DNA of 64,000 bases from Liolophura sinensis (lineage: Eukaryota > Mollusca > Polyplacophora > Chitonida > Chitonidae), in contig NC_088304.1 in assembly GCF_032854445.1 (NCBI RefSeq), positions 18,761,850-18,825,849 on the forward strand, written 5' to 3'. Numbering within the stretch: position 1 is the first letter of the stretch; the number at the start of each line of letters is the position of its first letter. A program made the translations under genes and the position numbers. The notes below the pieces were generated by a model. That model did not search any database. It was not told where the DNA came from and saw nothing but the letters and a program-made list of their open reading frames with translations. Of the stretch, positions 11,989-24,190 are shown one piece after another.

Positions 11989-13051
11989 ATGAACCAACCT
12001 CGGATTGAGTCTCTCTTCAGTGGGGTGTGCAGTGAAAAGGTAACTGCTAGTACTAACTCTGATATAGTCCAGTATGAAAATTCGAAGACGTCACCTGGAA
12101 TTCCTTCTAGTAGTAACCTTGCTCAACCCTCAAGAACAGCAATATCAAGATTTTCGGGAAAACGTAAACTGAATCTGGCCGCCACAAATCCCAGCATTAA
12201 AAGATTGAATTCATTACCCGACATTCAGTCCCTAATTTGTACTGATCGAGGTGAGGACGAAACCGAGTTATACGAGGAAACAAACTCCAAGGCTGGAACT
12301 GACACTAACTTTCTTACCGAGAGCTTATTGACACCTCAAGTCAGCAAACATCTAAATTGCCTAATCCTGAATGCTGTAGAAACGGCTATAAAACCACTAA
12401 TTGAGCTAGTAGCGTCGAGTAAGAATGACATAACAACCCTTGCACGTAAAGTTGACAGTCTACAACTAGAAATTGCTGACAGGGATAAGACAATTTGTGA
12501 ATGTAAGGCTGAAATATTAGATTTAAAATCTGAACTGGCAATCGCCAATTCCCTAGTCAGAAAAAGCCCAAAAGAAAATATGCGACAAAAGGATGAATTC
12601 CAGTCCCTTTTAGACAAAGCCGAACAATATGGTAGACGAGAGTGTCTGCGGATTTCTGGCCTTTCACTTCAACCAGGTGAAACGACTGATGATGCGGTGT
12701 GCCGACTTGCAAGTCATCTTAATATTGAAATGTGTAAAAAAAGATATCTCGCGATCACATTTTATTGGAAAAAACCAGTCCCAGATAATCGTTAGGTTTG
12801 TTTCGTACCGAACCAAATCTGAACTGATTAGAGCACGTCCATTACTGAAGAGCGCCAATGGTTACACAGGGGTGTATATAAATGAAGATCTCACTAGAAC
12901 TAGGTATAAGCTCTTTAAAAGATTACTTCAAAAGAAGAAAGAAGGTGTGATTTTCTCGGCCTGGACACACGACGGAAATGTGTTCTATTGTTCCCAAGAC
13001 GGGGGAGTGAAGGTGCAGGTGGCTTCTGAATGGGATCTCGAGAACATTTAA
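11989..13051 (+). pseudogene. LINE ORF1 protein (coiled coil plus RRM-like domain), one frameshift
   Basis: The frame opens at ATG 11989 and runs to 12795; the remainder continues in the next frame to 13051. The shift falls at the seven-A run 12736-12742, where one extra A fits. The N-terminal half is Ser/Thr-rich and low in structure. About residues 150-205 have a heptad-like pattern of a coiled coil. Then comes YGRRECLRISGL, typical of the RRM-like core of L1-type ORF1 proteins, and a basic C-terminal part with IIVRFVSYRTKSEL. Such proteins bind RNA and act as nucleic-acid chaperones in the retrotransposon particle. The total is about 353 residues across both frames. Confidence 0.8.
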
Positions 13052-14131
13052 TCAACCCGGACAAATCACTTTTCCCGTGCAGGATACAGGAGTGTTCATA
13101 CTATAATCATTAAAGACAGCCGACCGATGTGCTTTCTGTATAGTAGCTCTGACTGTACATGCGTGTCTACTTACACAAAAGTGCGGTCTGCTGCCGTAAC
13201 TTACGTAATAGCAGATAATATGTACGCTACTCCAACACAAACTGCTGCTCAATGTCTCTCTTTAAAACACTTGACTTGATCAACAATATTGTACTCACAA
13301 CGAATTGGTCTTGGACAAGAGTGAGTTATCTACCCTGGCCGTGTAAATGTACATGTATATATACATATATCCATATATCTGCATAAGTAAGCCCGAAAAA
13401 TTAAAAATTTATCTGATAGTTAAGAATATATAAATGTATATATGCATTTGGCCATGACACATTAAATATTCCAGTTGAATTACCGGATAAATTCCAAATT
13501 AAACTACAAATATTAGAGAACAATAAATATATGAAGTAGACGGGAAAATGACGTCATTATGTTTGTGTACCAAGCTACAGGGTACCAAAAGTGAAAAGTC
13601 ACGGTTAACAAAACGTACAATCTATTTATATTGTCTTTGACCATTTTTCAGTATCCTTCCAGTGAGCCCAAATCGTTGTTTATCCGATAAGTAGATAAAT
13701 AATTACCATTCAAAACTATACGGAAGATTGGCACTCATTTCTGATTAATAGTTGTCTCCTTTAGGCAAATCCCAATTCTCAATATATGAGTTGAAAATAC
13801 TCACCTTAGTGATAATATTTGTAAACAAACTCTCATTGTTAATAACTTGTTTTTTTTCCTCATGATACTTTATTGTGCCAGTAACCCACCTCTCCCTATA
13901 CGCTTCTGTCTGGGACTGGTGCTTCTGAGGACGTACTATGTACGCACCTTTACACCTCATATTTTTGGTGATTTTTTTTTAAATTCTTACTTGTATGTAC
14001 TGGACTATGTTACACGTGATCTTACCGAAAACTACATGCGTAATAAACAAAAATTCGAGCTGTTATAAAGTGAGTACGATGGTAACCATCCTAGAACATG
14101 TGCTTCTTTCGTTCTTAAATGTTGTTACGTC
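13052..14131 (+). other. LINE inter-ORF spacer
   Basis: About 1.1 kb between ORF1 and ORF2, A/T-rich, with no conserved domain in any frame. A 73-codon frame (13847-14068) is not recognisable. This spacing is long compared with many LINEs and means ORF2 needs its own initiation mechanism. Confidence 0.6.
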
Positions 14132-17100
14132 ATGGATTACCTGAGTCAATATCGTGTGGCAATCGGGACTTGGTATAACTTTTTGTGCTGTAAAAGTAGG
14201 GTACACCTAATCAAACTTATAAACTTGCTGAATGAATTAACAGTGATTTGTAATGCTACTGACTCTTTACTATTTAGTGTTATTATAGGTATTCTTTGTA
14301 TGTTAAACAACTTGAATTACGTTTTAATTGTCAATATCGCATTACTGCTGCGATGCGGAGATATACATAAAAATCCAGGACCACCAAGCTCGCATAACTT
14401 AAGATGTTGTCATTTTAATGCTAGGAGCCTTCTGGCTCAGTCTGATGATCAAATGTCATCATATTCTAAGTTAGACGAAGTCTCGACCGTACTTGTTAAA
14501 GAACATGATTACGATATTATTTGTGTAACAGAAACTTGGCTTAGTTGTACCATACCAGATGAAAGAGTTAATATAGAAGGGTACTACATTATAAGGAAAG
14601 ACAGAGATAGGCATGGTGGGGGTGTTGCCATTTATTGTAAGTCATCATTGAATATCACACGCAGATTAGATCTTGAAAATGAAAATGAAATGCTATGGAT
14701 TACAATTGAATTGTTCAATAGAAGTGTATTAGTTGCTGTATGTTACCGCCCTCCTAACCAATCAACGGAATCACGGGATCTTTTTATTGATAACTTTGAT
14801 TCTGCTCTCACTTCTGTTATATCAGAAAACCCACATGCTTTACTAATATTTGGGGATTTTAACGATCGCTGCACTGACTGGCATAAATACCATGATAAGA
14901 GTGAATTAAAAATGAAACTTTTCGACCTTTTGGCTGGAAAAAATTTATTTCAAATACTGAATGAGCCGACAAGATATACGGCAAGATAGTGCTTATTTAT
15001 TAGATCTAATAATCACTGACAATATGAGATATGTAATAGATTACGGAGTGGCTTGTCCCATGGCTAATCTTGACCACTGCACGATCTATTGTAAACTGGA
15101 TGTTCTGTGCAATGATAAACCTAAATCTTCTAAAAGACATGTATGGGACCTTAAATGTGCTGATATAGACCATCTACGTAACTTACTGTCTGTCTCACCC
15201 TGGGATATATGTGACGTTTTCACTGATATAAATGACGAAGTGTATGCATGGTCAAATCTGTTTCTGTCATGCTGTAAGGAAGCTATCCCAAATAAAGAAA
15301 TTACCGTGAGACCTCGCGACAAGCCCTGGGTGACCAATGATGTGCGATATAAGTTACGAATTCGAAATAGATGCTTTAAAAAGTATAAAAGATCTAAAAA
15401 TGATAAGATAAATTTCGCTTCTATATAGCCAGAAGGGAGGCCAACTCAGCCAAAAGAGAGGCAATTCGTCGCTATGCTGCACGTCTAAAGACCAAACTAT
15501 CCGACCCAAATCTAGATACCAAGACTTACTGGTCTTCAATGAAATCACTGTTGGGTTCTAAAGTTAAACCTCCAATACCACCACTACTTGTAAATGGTAA
15601 AAATGTGTCCAGTGATATTGATAAGGCCAATGCTTTCTGTGCATTCTTTGCATCACATTCTGACCTTCCATCTCCTGCCCCCGACTTGCCGGACTTCTCC
15701 TTCGTTACTACAACTCGTTTAAACAGTATACAAATAACTGAAAAGGAAGTTGGTCAGTGTCTCAGTTCGTTTAATACAAGGAAGGCATCAGGTCCGGATG
15801 GGATCAGTAATTTTATGTTGCAGAGTACAGCAGGAAGTATAGTACCCTCGCTTACTAAACTATTTAACTCTTCATTACAAAACGGCGTCTTTCCGTCCGC
15901 GTGGAAAAGGTGCCGCGTTTGCCCAGTATTTAAAAAAGGTGATCGACATTGTATTTCTAACTACAGACCAGTATGTCTTCAACCATCGATATCCAAAGTA
16001 TTTGAAAAAATCGTCCATAAACATTTATATCAATATCTTACGAAAAACAATATTCTTATTCCTCACAATGCAGGATTCAAAAGTGGTGATTCAACTATCT
16101 GTCAACTAACTAAAATCGTCCATAATATTTATAAAGGTTTAGACAACGGTAATGATATGTGTTTGGTATTCTTGGATGTGAGCAAAGCCTTTGACAAGGT
16201 TTGGCACACAGGTTTACTATTTAAGTTGAGGCAGATGGGTATTGGAGGAATGTTACGGGCGTGGATAAATGATTACTTATCTGATCAATCAATCTCTGTT
16301 TGCCTCAACGGTAAAGAATCTAGCTCGAATCCTACGTACTCAGGAGTTCCCCAGGGCTCTGTACTTGGTCCTTTGTTGTTTCTTATCTTCATAAATGACA
16401 TAAATACTAATATTGAATGTGACATAAATATATTTGCTGACGACACATCCTTGTTAGAAGAAATTAAAGAACTACCAGTCTCAGAAACTAGACTGAACCG
16501 TGACCTTAACAAGTTAGCATCGTGGGCAAATCAATGGTGTGTCACATTCAATGCTCTTAAGACAGTTTATTTACTTGTATCATTAAAGGGAAATCCTTCC
16601 TATCCCAAACTGTATCTTAATGGCACGGAGGTGAAGAGCGTTCAGTCCCACAAACACCTTGGGATCTTTTTACAACACAGTGGGAAATGGGACGAACATA
16701 TTAGAAACTTAGTTAATAAATGTAACAAAAAACTGAGTATTCTCAACCGATGTAAGAAATGCCTTACCCGAAAATGTTTGAAAACTCTATACTTCAGTCA
16801 AATAAGATCTACCATCGAATATGGTGACATCCTGTTTGACAACTGCGGTATAGTGTGGTCTCAAAAACTTGAAACAATTCAGCGAAGAGCTGCTCTTCTC
16901 TGTTCTGGGGGCCTACGTTGGACATCGTATAGTAAATTATTAAATGAACTAAGATGGGAACCGCTTTATGTGAGACGTAGATCCCACAGAATTCTTCTCT
17001 TCCATAAAATTATAAATGGGCTTTCGCCTCCTTATTTGAAAAAATTACTACCATGCGGAAATGAAGCTGTCGCCAGTACATACAATCTACGAAATAAGCA

Positions 17101-17677
17101 CAACATCCGTCTTCCCAAAGGTCGTATCCAGTTGTACATGTCGTCATCTATTCCCCAAACAATTAAAGATTGGAATTCAATACCTCTCCACTTTCGTCAT
17201 GACTCTTTAGAAAAGCTTAAATCCTATCTCAAACCTAGTTTTGTTGACAGCATTACTATTTCCGTACTGTACGATTCTTTTGTAACATTTTCCTCGATAC
17301 TGCATTGTAGGATGCGGATGGGACTGAGCGCTCTTCACGAAGACTTATTTACCAATGGCCTTTCAGATGACCAGTCTTGTCATAAATGTAATTACAAATG
17401 TGAAAGTTCTCATCATTTTCTTATTGAATGTCCCGCATATGCCGCTCAAAGGAAGCACATGTTCGACAGGTTTACTAAAACGATTTCTGCAAATGCTCAC
17501 TTATCTATTTTCCTTCCGCATTGCTCAAAACATATCTCAAATATTTTACTTTTTGGATCAAATGGCCTATCTCTTGAAGACAATAAAACCATATTCTGTT
17601 CTGTGCACAAATTCATTCAAGATACTCGAAGATTTATCCATCGTACTCACCAAGTAGTGCAAACAAGCTCCTTTTAA
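14132..17677 (+). pseudogene. LINE ORF2 polyprotein (2A-like, APE endonuclease, reverse transcriptase), two frameshifts
   Basis: It starts at ATG 14132. Residues 1-75 are hydrophobic, followed by a 2A-like motif (14342-14383). The endonuclease shows HFNARSL, VTETWL, HGGGVAIY and LLIFGDFND. The frame changes at about 14975-14990 and again at about 15410-15430. The RT part has NYRPVCLQPSISKVFEK, FLDVSKAFDKVW, GVPQGSVLGPLLFLIFINDI and FADDTSL, so the catalytic aspartates are present. The C-terminus has a Cys/His cluster (CHKCNYKCESSHHFLIECP), as in several Jockey/CR1-group elements. The protein nicks target DNA and copies the RNA by target-primed reverse transcription. As written, it cannot be made in one piece. 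Confidence 0.9.
14342..14383 (+). other. 2A-like ribosome-skipping motif in LINE ORF2
   Basis: The translation is LLLRCGDIHKNPGP at residues 71-84 of ORF2. The consensus of 2A peptides is D(V/I)ExNPGP; here the Glu position is His. 2A-like sequences at the ORF2 N-terminus are known in several APE-type non-LTR elements of marine invertebrates. If active, it would release an 83-residue hydrophobic leader from the enzyme. Activity with His in place of Glu is uncertain. Confidence 0.65.
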
Positions 17678-17918
17678 GGTACAAAGTGCTAAGACTGAAA
17701 CCCATTCTTAAATCTGTTATATAATCGGTACTTAATGAAGTATATGAGTGTGTGCAGTATTGGACGCCTATGTGTATTGTAAATATGTTATTCTTCACTA
17801 TCAAGTTTTGATTATATAAATGTATGATGTATATAAGTTTGAGGAGACCCCCTAGTGACCCATGGGTTGTGGGATATCCTCAGTAAACAAATAAAGAATT
17901 AAATTAAATTAAAAAATT

Positions 17919-17923
17919 AACCC
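17919..17923. repeat. LINE target-site duplication, right copy
   Basis: AACCC directly follows the A/T-rich LINE tail; the next bases CATATTACAATC continue the array sequence as at 4747. Confidence 0.75.
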
Positions 17924-17947
17924 CATATTACAATCTTATGTAAACCA

Positions 17948-18022
17948 GGCGCCTTCGTGGCCGAGCGGATTGGCTCATCAGCACATTAAACCATAAATAA
18001 CCAATCAAATAAATCAATAATG
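17948..18022 (+). repeat. Short SINE-like element with tRNA-like head, unit 3
   Basis: Copy of the element at 4770-4848, with GCCTTCGTGGCCGAGCGG followed by ACCAATCAAATAAAT. Confidence 0.5.
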
Positions 18023-18597
18023 TAACCCATGTCCATGTGCATCTAATCCAGCACCCTGCCAACACAAAAAGGTATTTAAATAGTCAATTATGATCCCTTC
18101 CCAGTAAATGCCATTTGCAGAGCTACCTTTATTGCGTATAGTGTGGCTGTGTGTAATATCATGTTTTCGATATGCCTCTGCCTCATTGGCGCGTCCCAGA
18201 GAGATAGAGGCATAAGTATGATTGGACTTGACTGCCTACTCCTAACAAGGAGACGGCTTCATTATGTCAAGGTTTATCACTGGGTATAAAGGAGACCAAT
18301 CGTCGGTCACCATCGAACGCTATTCCGCCACGCCTTTTTATTCACGTGATATCGCTCAAGTGATGAAAAGGCCTTGTTCAAAAAGGTTACCTTTAAGCAC
18401 TAATCATGATGTTTGGGATTTCTGAACGATATATAAAACCATTTGATTTCTACCCCTAGATGTTATAAAACACTGTCAAAAAACTCAACGATTATGTGGA
18501 GTAATTGTTTATTGTTTGACGATAAATTACTAGGACAATTTTCCCACAACACAACATGGGATCTGAATCAAAACTCACCCGACATAGATGGTAAATG

Positions 18598-18603
18598 TTT
18601 ATT
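18598..18603 (-). terminator. Polyadenylation signal of hydrolase copy C
   Basis: AATAAA on the minus strand, 66 bases downstream of the copy C stop codon, at the same place as in copy B. Confidence 0.5.
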
Positions 18604-18668
18604 GAAGATAAGTAAAACATGTTAATTATGAAGAAAGTAAGAAGAGTTTTCGCACAATTTAGACAGTT

Positions 18669-21600
18669 TTACCCAATGATGCCTGGATTGCCATTTACGT
18701 CCCCAACGACAAGTGCCACGGATGACACGTAACCACCGCTTTGAGGGAACTCCAATCTGACAGTGTTCGACCCATGGTTCAAAACGTTGGTAGGAACGTT
18801 GTAGATGATGACATCCCACAGCGTGTCACTCTGATGCCTGTTGTTGTCAAACAAGGAGTAATGGTCGTTTATGCTGTGTCCATTGATATGGACAGACCTG
18901 GGGGTTGTGTGAGCTCCTTTGTTTTTGTTGCTAACTCCGATACGGAGAAAAGCTGAATGATGGTTGCCGCTGTTGGGAAGATTGACGGTGGCTTGGGCTA
19001 CGTTGTTGTTGATGTGGTACACCTGATCCGTGGCGTAGTACGTGTGCTCTTCGATTGTCGGAGTCCTTCCAAAGTCGTGTCCAGTTTGGAAGGTGTAGAA
19101 ACAAGTTGATTCTCCTCTTAAAGTGACTTTACCATCGTTAAGATGAATCGATTCGTTCTCTTTGAAGACTGGGTTTCTGTTGTTTTCCAGATAGATACAA
19201 GTTGCCCAACCGGCCGTTGGCGTTATCCATCTGTTGTTGAAGTTCAACTTTACCGTAGTTGAGGAAGAGTGATAGTTGTGTAGAAGTACGTATACCTTCT
19301 TAGTGTGAGGATCCGCCATGGCTAGTGGGGAGATCGTCCTCTCCGCCCCGTTATGTTGACTGTCCACTCGCAAGAACTGGTGGTTCCAGCCGAAATGCTT
19401 CCAGAATCGGTAACCTTTCGCCACGAATGTCTCAGCATGGTGAGTATCGAAGAGGCTTGCTTGTTCGAAACCATAATTGTCATGACTTAGAATAAAGGCC
19501 ACAGCTGATTCCATGACGCCGCGGTGGTTGAGGAAGGTGAACATGTAAGCGTTGTGCAGGTAGGCGTACGCCCACTGGCTGACTGCGTTGGGAGTGTGGG
19601 AGTCCACGTCAAGGTTACCCAAGCCGTATTCGCTGACGATGAGGGGTACAGAGAAACCTCTCTTGTGATGAGTATAGCTGTGAACAAGGTCAATTATGGC
19701 CACCAGGCGAGCTTCGTTAGTACCAGCAAAACTGTGAGAGCCACCGTGGGAATGGAAAGAGTTGTAAGGGTGAAACGAAAAGAAGTCCAAGTGGTACAAG
19801 GACATGTCCAAAAACTGCTTGATATTTTTCCACACGCGGAAGTCATTTTTATTCGCGCTGGTGATGGCCGATGTATACGTAGGTCCACCGACTTTCACAC
19901 CGTGGACTTTTGCCTTTAGCTTCTGGGCCATGACTCTGTGGAACTCTATGACAGTTTCCCACGACATATACTTCCACTGAGCATCTGGTTCGTTCATCAC
20001 TTCAAAATAAGGCGGGTGTATACCTCCAGTGTAATGGTTTATGGCGTCGAACATCTGGGCCGCCATATCAGCCGCTGCATCGATATTGTTAGGGAACTGA
20101 CCGCCATGGTGGGAGGTGTCCATCCAATGAGGCCAGTCTCCATGAGCTAGAGATAAAAAAAACATTGTTTTTGAAGCTTCTGCTGCTAGTGGTTTGCAAG
20201 AAGACCTTCAGTGACATTATAAACTTTGTGGGATCATTAAAAATGTGTTAAAAGACTGGCAAAATTCATGTAACGCAATCCCTGTCAAAGCCTTCGTGTC
20301 AATAATGTGGGCGTTTGTGCAGCCTAACGTTCATTGAGGGCCACTTTTCCCGACTAATATCGTGTGTACATGCGTAAGTGTAAAACTTAGTATTTTGCCA
20401 AAGGTAGGTGGTTTTACCTGGGCATTACGGTTCTCCCACTCATGAAACTGACCGCCTTTTTAAGAAAGAAAAATTTATGATTATGATGTTAAATCAAATA
20501 AATAACTTTTTTCTTACTTATTAGTAATGTAATTTGAACTGACGCATGCGCAACTTCCACTAATGATGAATTGTACGTGATAAAGCATTACATTCGGGGT
20601 CATTCTTGCGCGAATACTACAGGTGTAAACCTCGTCAACTTATGACCATGAGTACAATTATTTAACTTGTTTTGCGGATCAAGGCAAATGCGACAACCAC
20701 TTTTATCTGCTTGCTGCCGCTATTCCATACAAAATTTAATTTTATCTAGACGTCGAAAATAGACATTACTATTGTAATCGTCAACCATAATGGACGTTCC
20801 TCGTCAATGATGGCGAAATCAATTTTCAAAACAACGTCCAGCATGAACTACAAAGGCATTAATAACATATATAGAGTGAGAAGTTAAGAAAGGTTCACAT
20901 AAAGAGACGCACTCAACAGATTTCCATGAAATCCATGGAAATGCTCTTCGCATAAAAATTTAATCCGCATCCGAATCGTGGTTCAAGCCAAGTTTTAAAG
21001 TTATCGTTTAGCAAAGCTTGTATCTCAGTTGCGCTTTGAATGCAACTGTCCGTATATCCAGTGTTGTGATTGCATTCAAACACGATGAAAATACGGCTCC
21101 TAACCCCGGTTAAGCGAACATAGACACGATGCTATTCATCCATACAAACCTCTAATAACCATCACGGTGTCCAGATCTTTCCCATAGCCGTGGACATTTT
21201 GCAGGTAATAGTCAGCCAATTTTTTCCGCATGTTCTGGCTGTTAAAATGGTTCGGGTCTGCATATCCTCTTTGATGAGGATTTTCAGGAGTCTGGAACAA
21301 ATAAGAAATCATCCTACATCCTAAATCAGAGCAAAATCACCATCGGAAACTGTTTCTCGCTTGGATTAATTTTTGAACACGAAATGGCATAAGAATGTGA
21401 GAAACTCTACTAATCTAAATGTTAAAATAAAAACGGTCATGTGACATGCTATCTGTCAAAACTGTATCTTTGGGGCCGGCAACCTTGTTTATTAGGATTT
21501 CTGATAGGTGATCGGTGGTGTCAGCAAACGTTTTCTAACATATTTTTTAAAAACCACATGATACAGTATGACTTTCTTTACCTTTAGCGACAAAAGAGTT

Positions 21601-21914
21601 CGAACTCCAAAATCTCCTAAGATGTCGCGGAATCTAACACATTTATCATCAAAAATATGTCTTACGTTTTTGAAAATATCACTGTTCAGATCTCTGTTCA
21701 TCCATCGTCCACTTTCGGTGCCTATGTCCTTGTTCTTGGCGATTTGCCAGCTCTGATCCAAGCCATTATGGTTATCCCATCTGTCCCCCTCGAAGTGCGA
21801 GCGTTTGTTCTGGGAGAGGTACTCGGGGAAGATAGTAACCGTGTAGTCACTGATGGCTGGCGCAGCGGCCAACGCCAGAAGGAACGTGCACAATAGAACG
21901 GCCATCTTCCACAA
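18669..21914 (-). CDS. Secreted GH-A glycoside hydrolase, copy C (intact, GH86-like)
   Basis: Exons are 21914-21666, 21291-21150 and 20185-18669, with donors AAC|GTAAGA and GAG|GTTTGT and acceptors TTCCAG and CCACTAG. Phases are 0 then 1, and the joined frame gives 635 residues. There is a signal peptide to about residue 22. Exon 2 contributes NPHQRGYADPNHFN. Exon 3 carries DWPHWMD, FEVMNEPD with Glu about 196, FHPYN and LIVSEYG with Glu about 316, spaced as acid/base and nucleophile of clan GH-A retaining hydrolases. A beta-rich domain of about 250 residues follows. The likely role is secreted digestion of an algal galactan; GH86 is my best match, GH39/GH30-like folds are alternatives. It is the only copy with no frameshift. 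An in-frame alternative donor (AAG|GTAAAG near 21583) would add 28 residues to exon 1. Confidence 0.88.
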
Positions 21915-21956
21915 GCTTGCTTCGCTAATGTATCAATCTAGAGGCGTCACGGCAGG

Positions 21957-21965
21957 ATATATAAA
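21957..21965 (-). promoter_or_regulatory. TATA box of hydrolase copy C
   Basis: TTTATATAT on the minus strand, 43-51 bases upstream of the ATG at 21914, conserved in all three copies. Confidence 0.6.
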
Positions 21966-22635
21966 CGCACCGTGTGATCTTAACAGGTGCCAACCTTTAT
22001 CATTTATCAAACTGTTCGACATTTTGAAAAACCTACTTGTATGGCTGGAATGACCTACGAATATTCATAATGCCTTTTGGCCATATTGCACATGTTGAGG
22101 ACTTTTCTATGGTACCTCTAACGGTATTTTATTATTGGTCATCGACATTCAGGCAGGAGACTTATTACTTTAACTTCTGTAACAAGTTTTTTTGGGTATA
22201 TGTGTGTATGCTTGGCCTTTACATAAATCATAATTTTTCAGTTATATGACGACAAGGGGTCATTAGGCGTGTGTACATATACTGTGTCTTCTTGTGGCAA
22301 GGCAAGTCCATGTCACCAAAGTGCTGCTGACACTGAAGTATCATGCCGAAAACACCAGGCAAGACACCTCACCCAATCACATTACACTGACACCGGGCCA
22401 ACCAGTCCTGACTCCATGCTCAGTGTTGAGCAGCAAGCGAGGCAGCAACAAGTACCATTTTTAAAGTCTGGTGTGCCATGGATTTTCAGAACTCTATAAA
22501 AGTGACCAACGACATGTGTTTCCTCTATAAGCGTCTTGTTAGTACATGACTTCTAAATAATGTGTACTCATACGTCGAGTTAGGTCGTCAACGACACATC
22601 AGTAAATGCCGAGCGCTTGCCTTTCAATCCCTTAG

Positions 22636-23072
22636 ATTACGAAGTGGGGATACAAATCCTCAGACACATTACCAGGTGGGAATACAAATCCTCGGACACA
22701 TTACCAGGTGGGAATACAAATTTTCAGACACATTACGAAGTGAGGATACAAATCCTCAGACACATTACGAGGTGGGGATACAAATCCTCAGACACATTAC
22801 GAGGTGGGAATACAAATCCTCAGACACATACCAGGTGGGAATACAAATCCTCAGACACATTACCAGGTGGGAATACAAATTTTCAGACACATTACGAAGT
22901 GAGGATACAAATCCTCAGACACATTACGAGGTGGGGATACAAATCCTCAGACACATTACGAGGTGGGAATACAAATCCTCAGACACATACCAGGTGGGAA
23001 TACAAATCCTCAGACACATTACGAGGTGGGAATACAAATCCTCGGACACATTACCAGGTGGGAATACAAATC
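22636..23072. repeat. 32-bp minisatellite, unit 3 version (about 13-14 copies)
   Basis: Same unit as at 2737 and 9457, with a visible higher-order duplication of about 190 bp inside the array. It lies about 0.7 kb upstream of copy C, so length differences could affect spacing to any upstream element. No function is shown. Confidence 0.93.
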
Positions 23073-24121
23073 CGGCATTGTGCAGAGAATTTGTAGATTT
23101 CATCGCTCTCGTTGTTTGTGAGGATTTGGTGACAATAGGTGGTCGACGTTTGTGTAGTCTGTCCGTAGACGGGCACCTGTCTTCAATCAAAATACCTAAA
23201 AATACCTATAATATATACAGAACAATATGCACCCCAGTTAAAGAAATAATGAAATGCTCTACTTTTCCCAATGTAGTGATCTACATAAGGTGTCAAGGCC
23301 TTCCCCTCCCCCCCACCCCCCACTCCCCCCTTGCAGGAAGGCACTAGGTTTCAATATTATCAGCGTGGAACACTACTGATTCTCCACGTGTGTTTATACA
23401 TGATAACCCATTTTTTTAGCCCTTCACAGTACTTTCATGTTTAGGAATTTTCGGTATCAAATTTGTTGATGTTGTCATTACTTGTACTGTGAATTGGATC
23501 TGATCAACCTCTTCACTGAGCTCAACAAATACCGTTGAGTCGGTGTCGTCAGTGAGACTGAAGAAGTTACCATGTCCAAACTAAATCCCAGTACTCGAGC
23601 GTTCCGATTTTGTTTGAAGTTAAAGACAGCCTTATGCCTATACGCTACCGTATGCCAGGTATTGCCCTTACCTTATTTTCTAAATCGGGGCCTGTTCCTG
23701 GGGCCGGTTGTTTAAAGGAGTCTTAAAAGATAAGCCAGACTTAACTGCTGATACACTATTGATTAACTCGACCCAGATAGGTAAGTTAAAAGCAACAACC
23801 TAGGTAAGGTGCCTTAAAATGTGTCTTTTTTTACAATCAGTTTAGACGTGAATCACTTTGAGGAACACCACTGGAGTTGTGGTTTGTATATAGCGCATAG
23901 TTGTACAGTTCGCGTGAAAATAGATCCTTTCTATGTTTTCTATTTTTTTAGTCACATATCTTCTTCAAAATGGGCGTTGGACACCAATCAATGAAATTAA
24001 TCAAAATTTATTATCCGGATAATTCGCAGAATTATGACATGATATGACGTCAGGTGTCGATGGTGTAAATGCCAACAGTAAAATCTTTCACTAAATGTAA
24101 AATCATCGGTGATTGTAAAAC

Positions 24122-24190
24122 CTTTCCTCCCACCATAATGCTAGCCGCCGTAATATAAGTGTAAAATTCTTCAGTAATCACATAAATAAC
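24122..24190 (+). repeat. SINE 3' fragment in array unit 3
   Basis: Starts at CCTTTCCTCCCACCATAATG like the fragments at 3964 and 10974, but a short stretch before the terminal AATCACATAAATAA is deleted. Confidence 0.65.

Larger units (their letters stand above)
11749..17918 (+). mobile_element. LINE retrotransposon, CR1/L2/Crack-like, 6.17 kb, apparently full length
   Basis: The element has a 5' region of about 240 bp, ORF1, a long spacer (13052-14131), ORF2 with APE-type endonuclease and reverse transcriptase, a 3' UTR and an A/T-rich tail of TTAAA-type repeats (17896-17918). It lies in the same orientation as the window, opposite to the hydrolase genes, between copy C and copy B. Comparison with the empty site shows a clean insertion with a 5-bp duplication. 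ORF1 has one frameshift and ORF2 two. The domain order and the 2A-like motif suggest the CR1/L2/Crack group; the exact clade needs a phylogeny. Confidence 0.93.
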
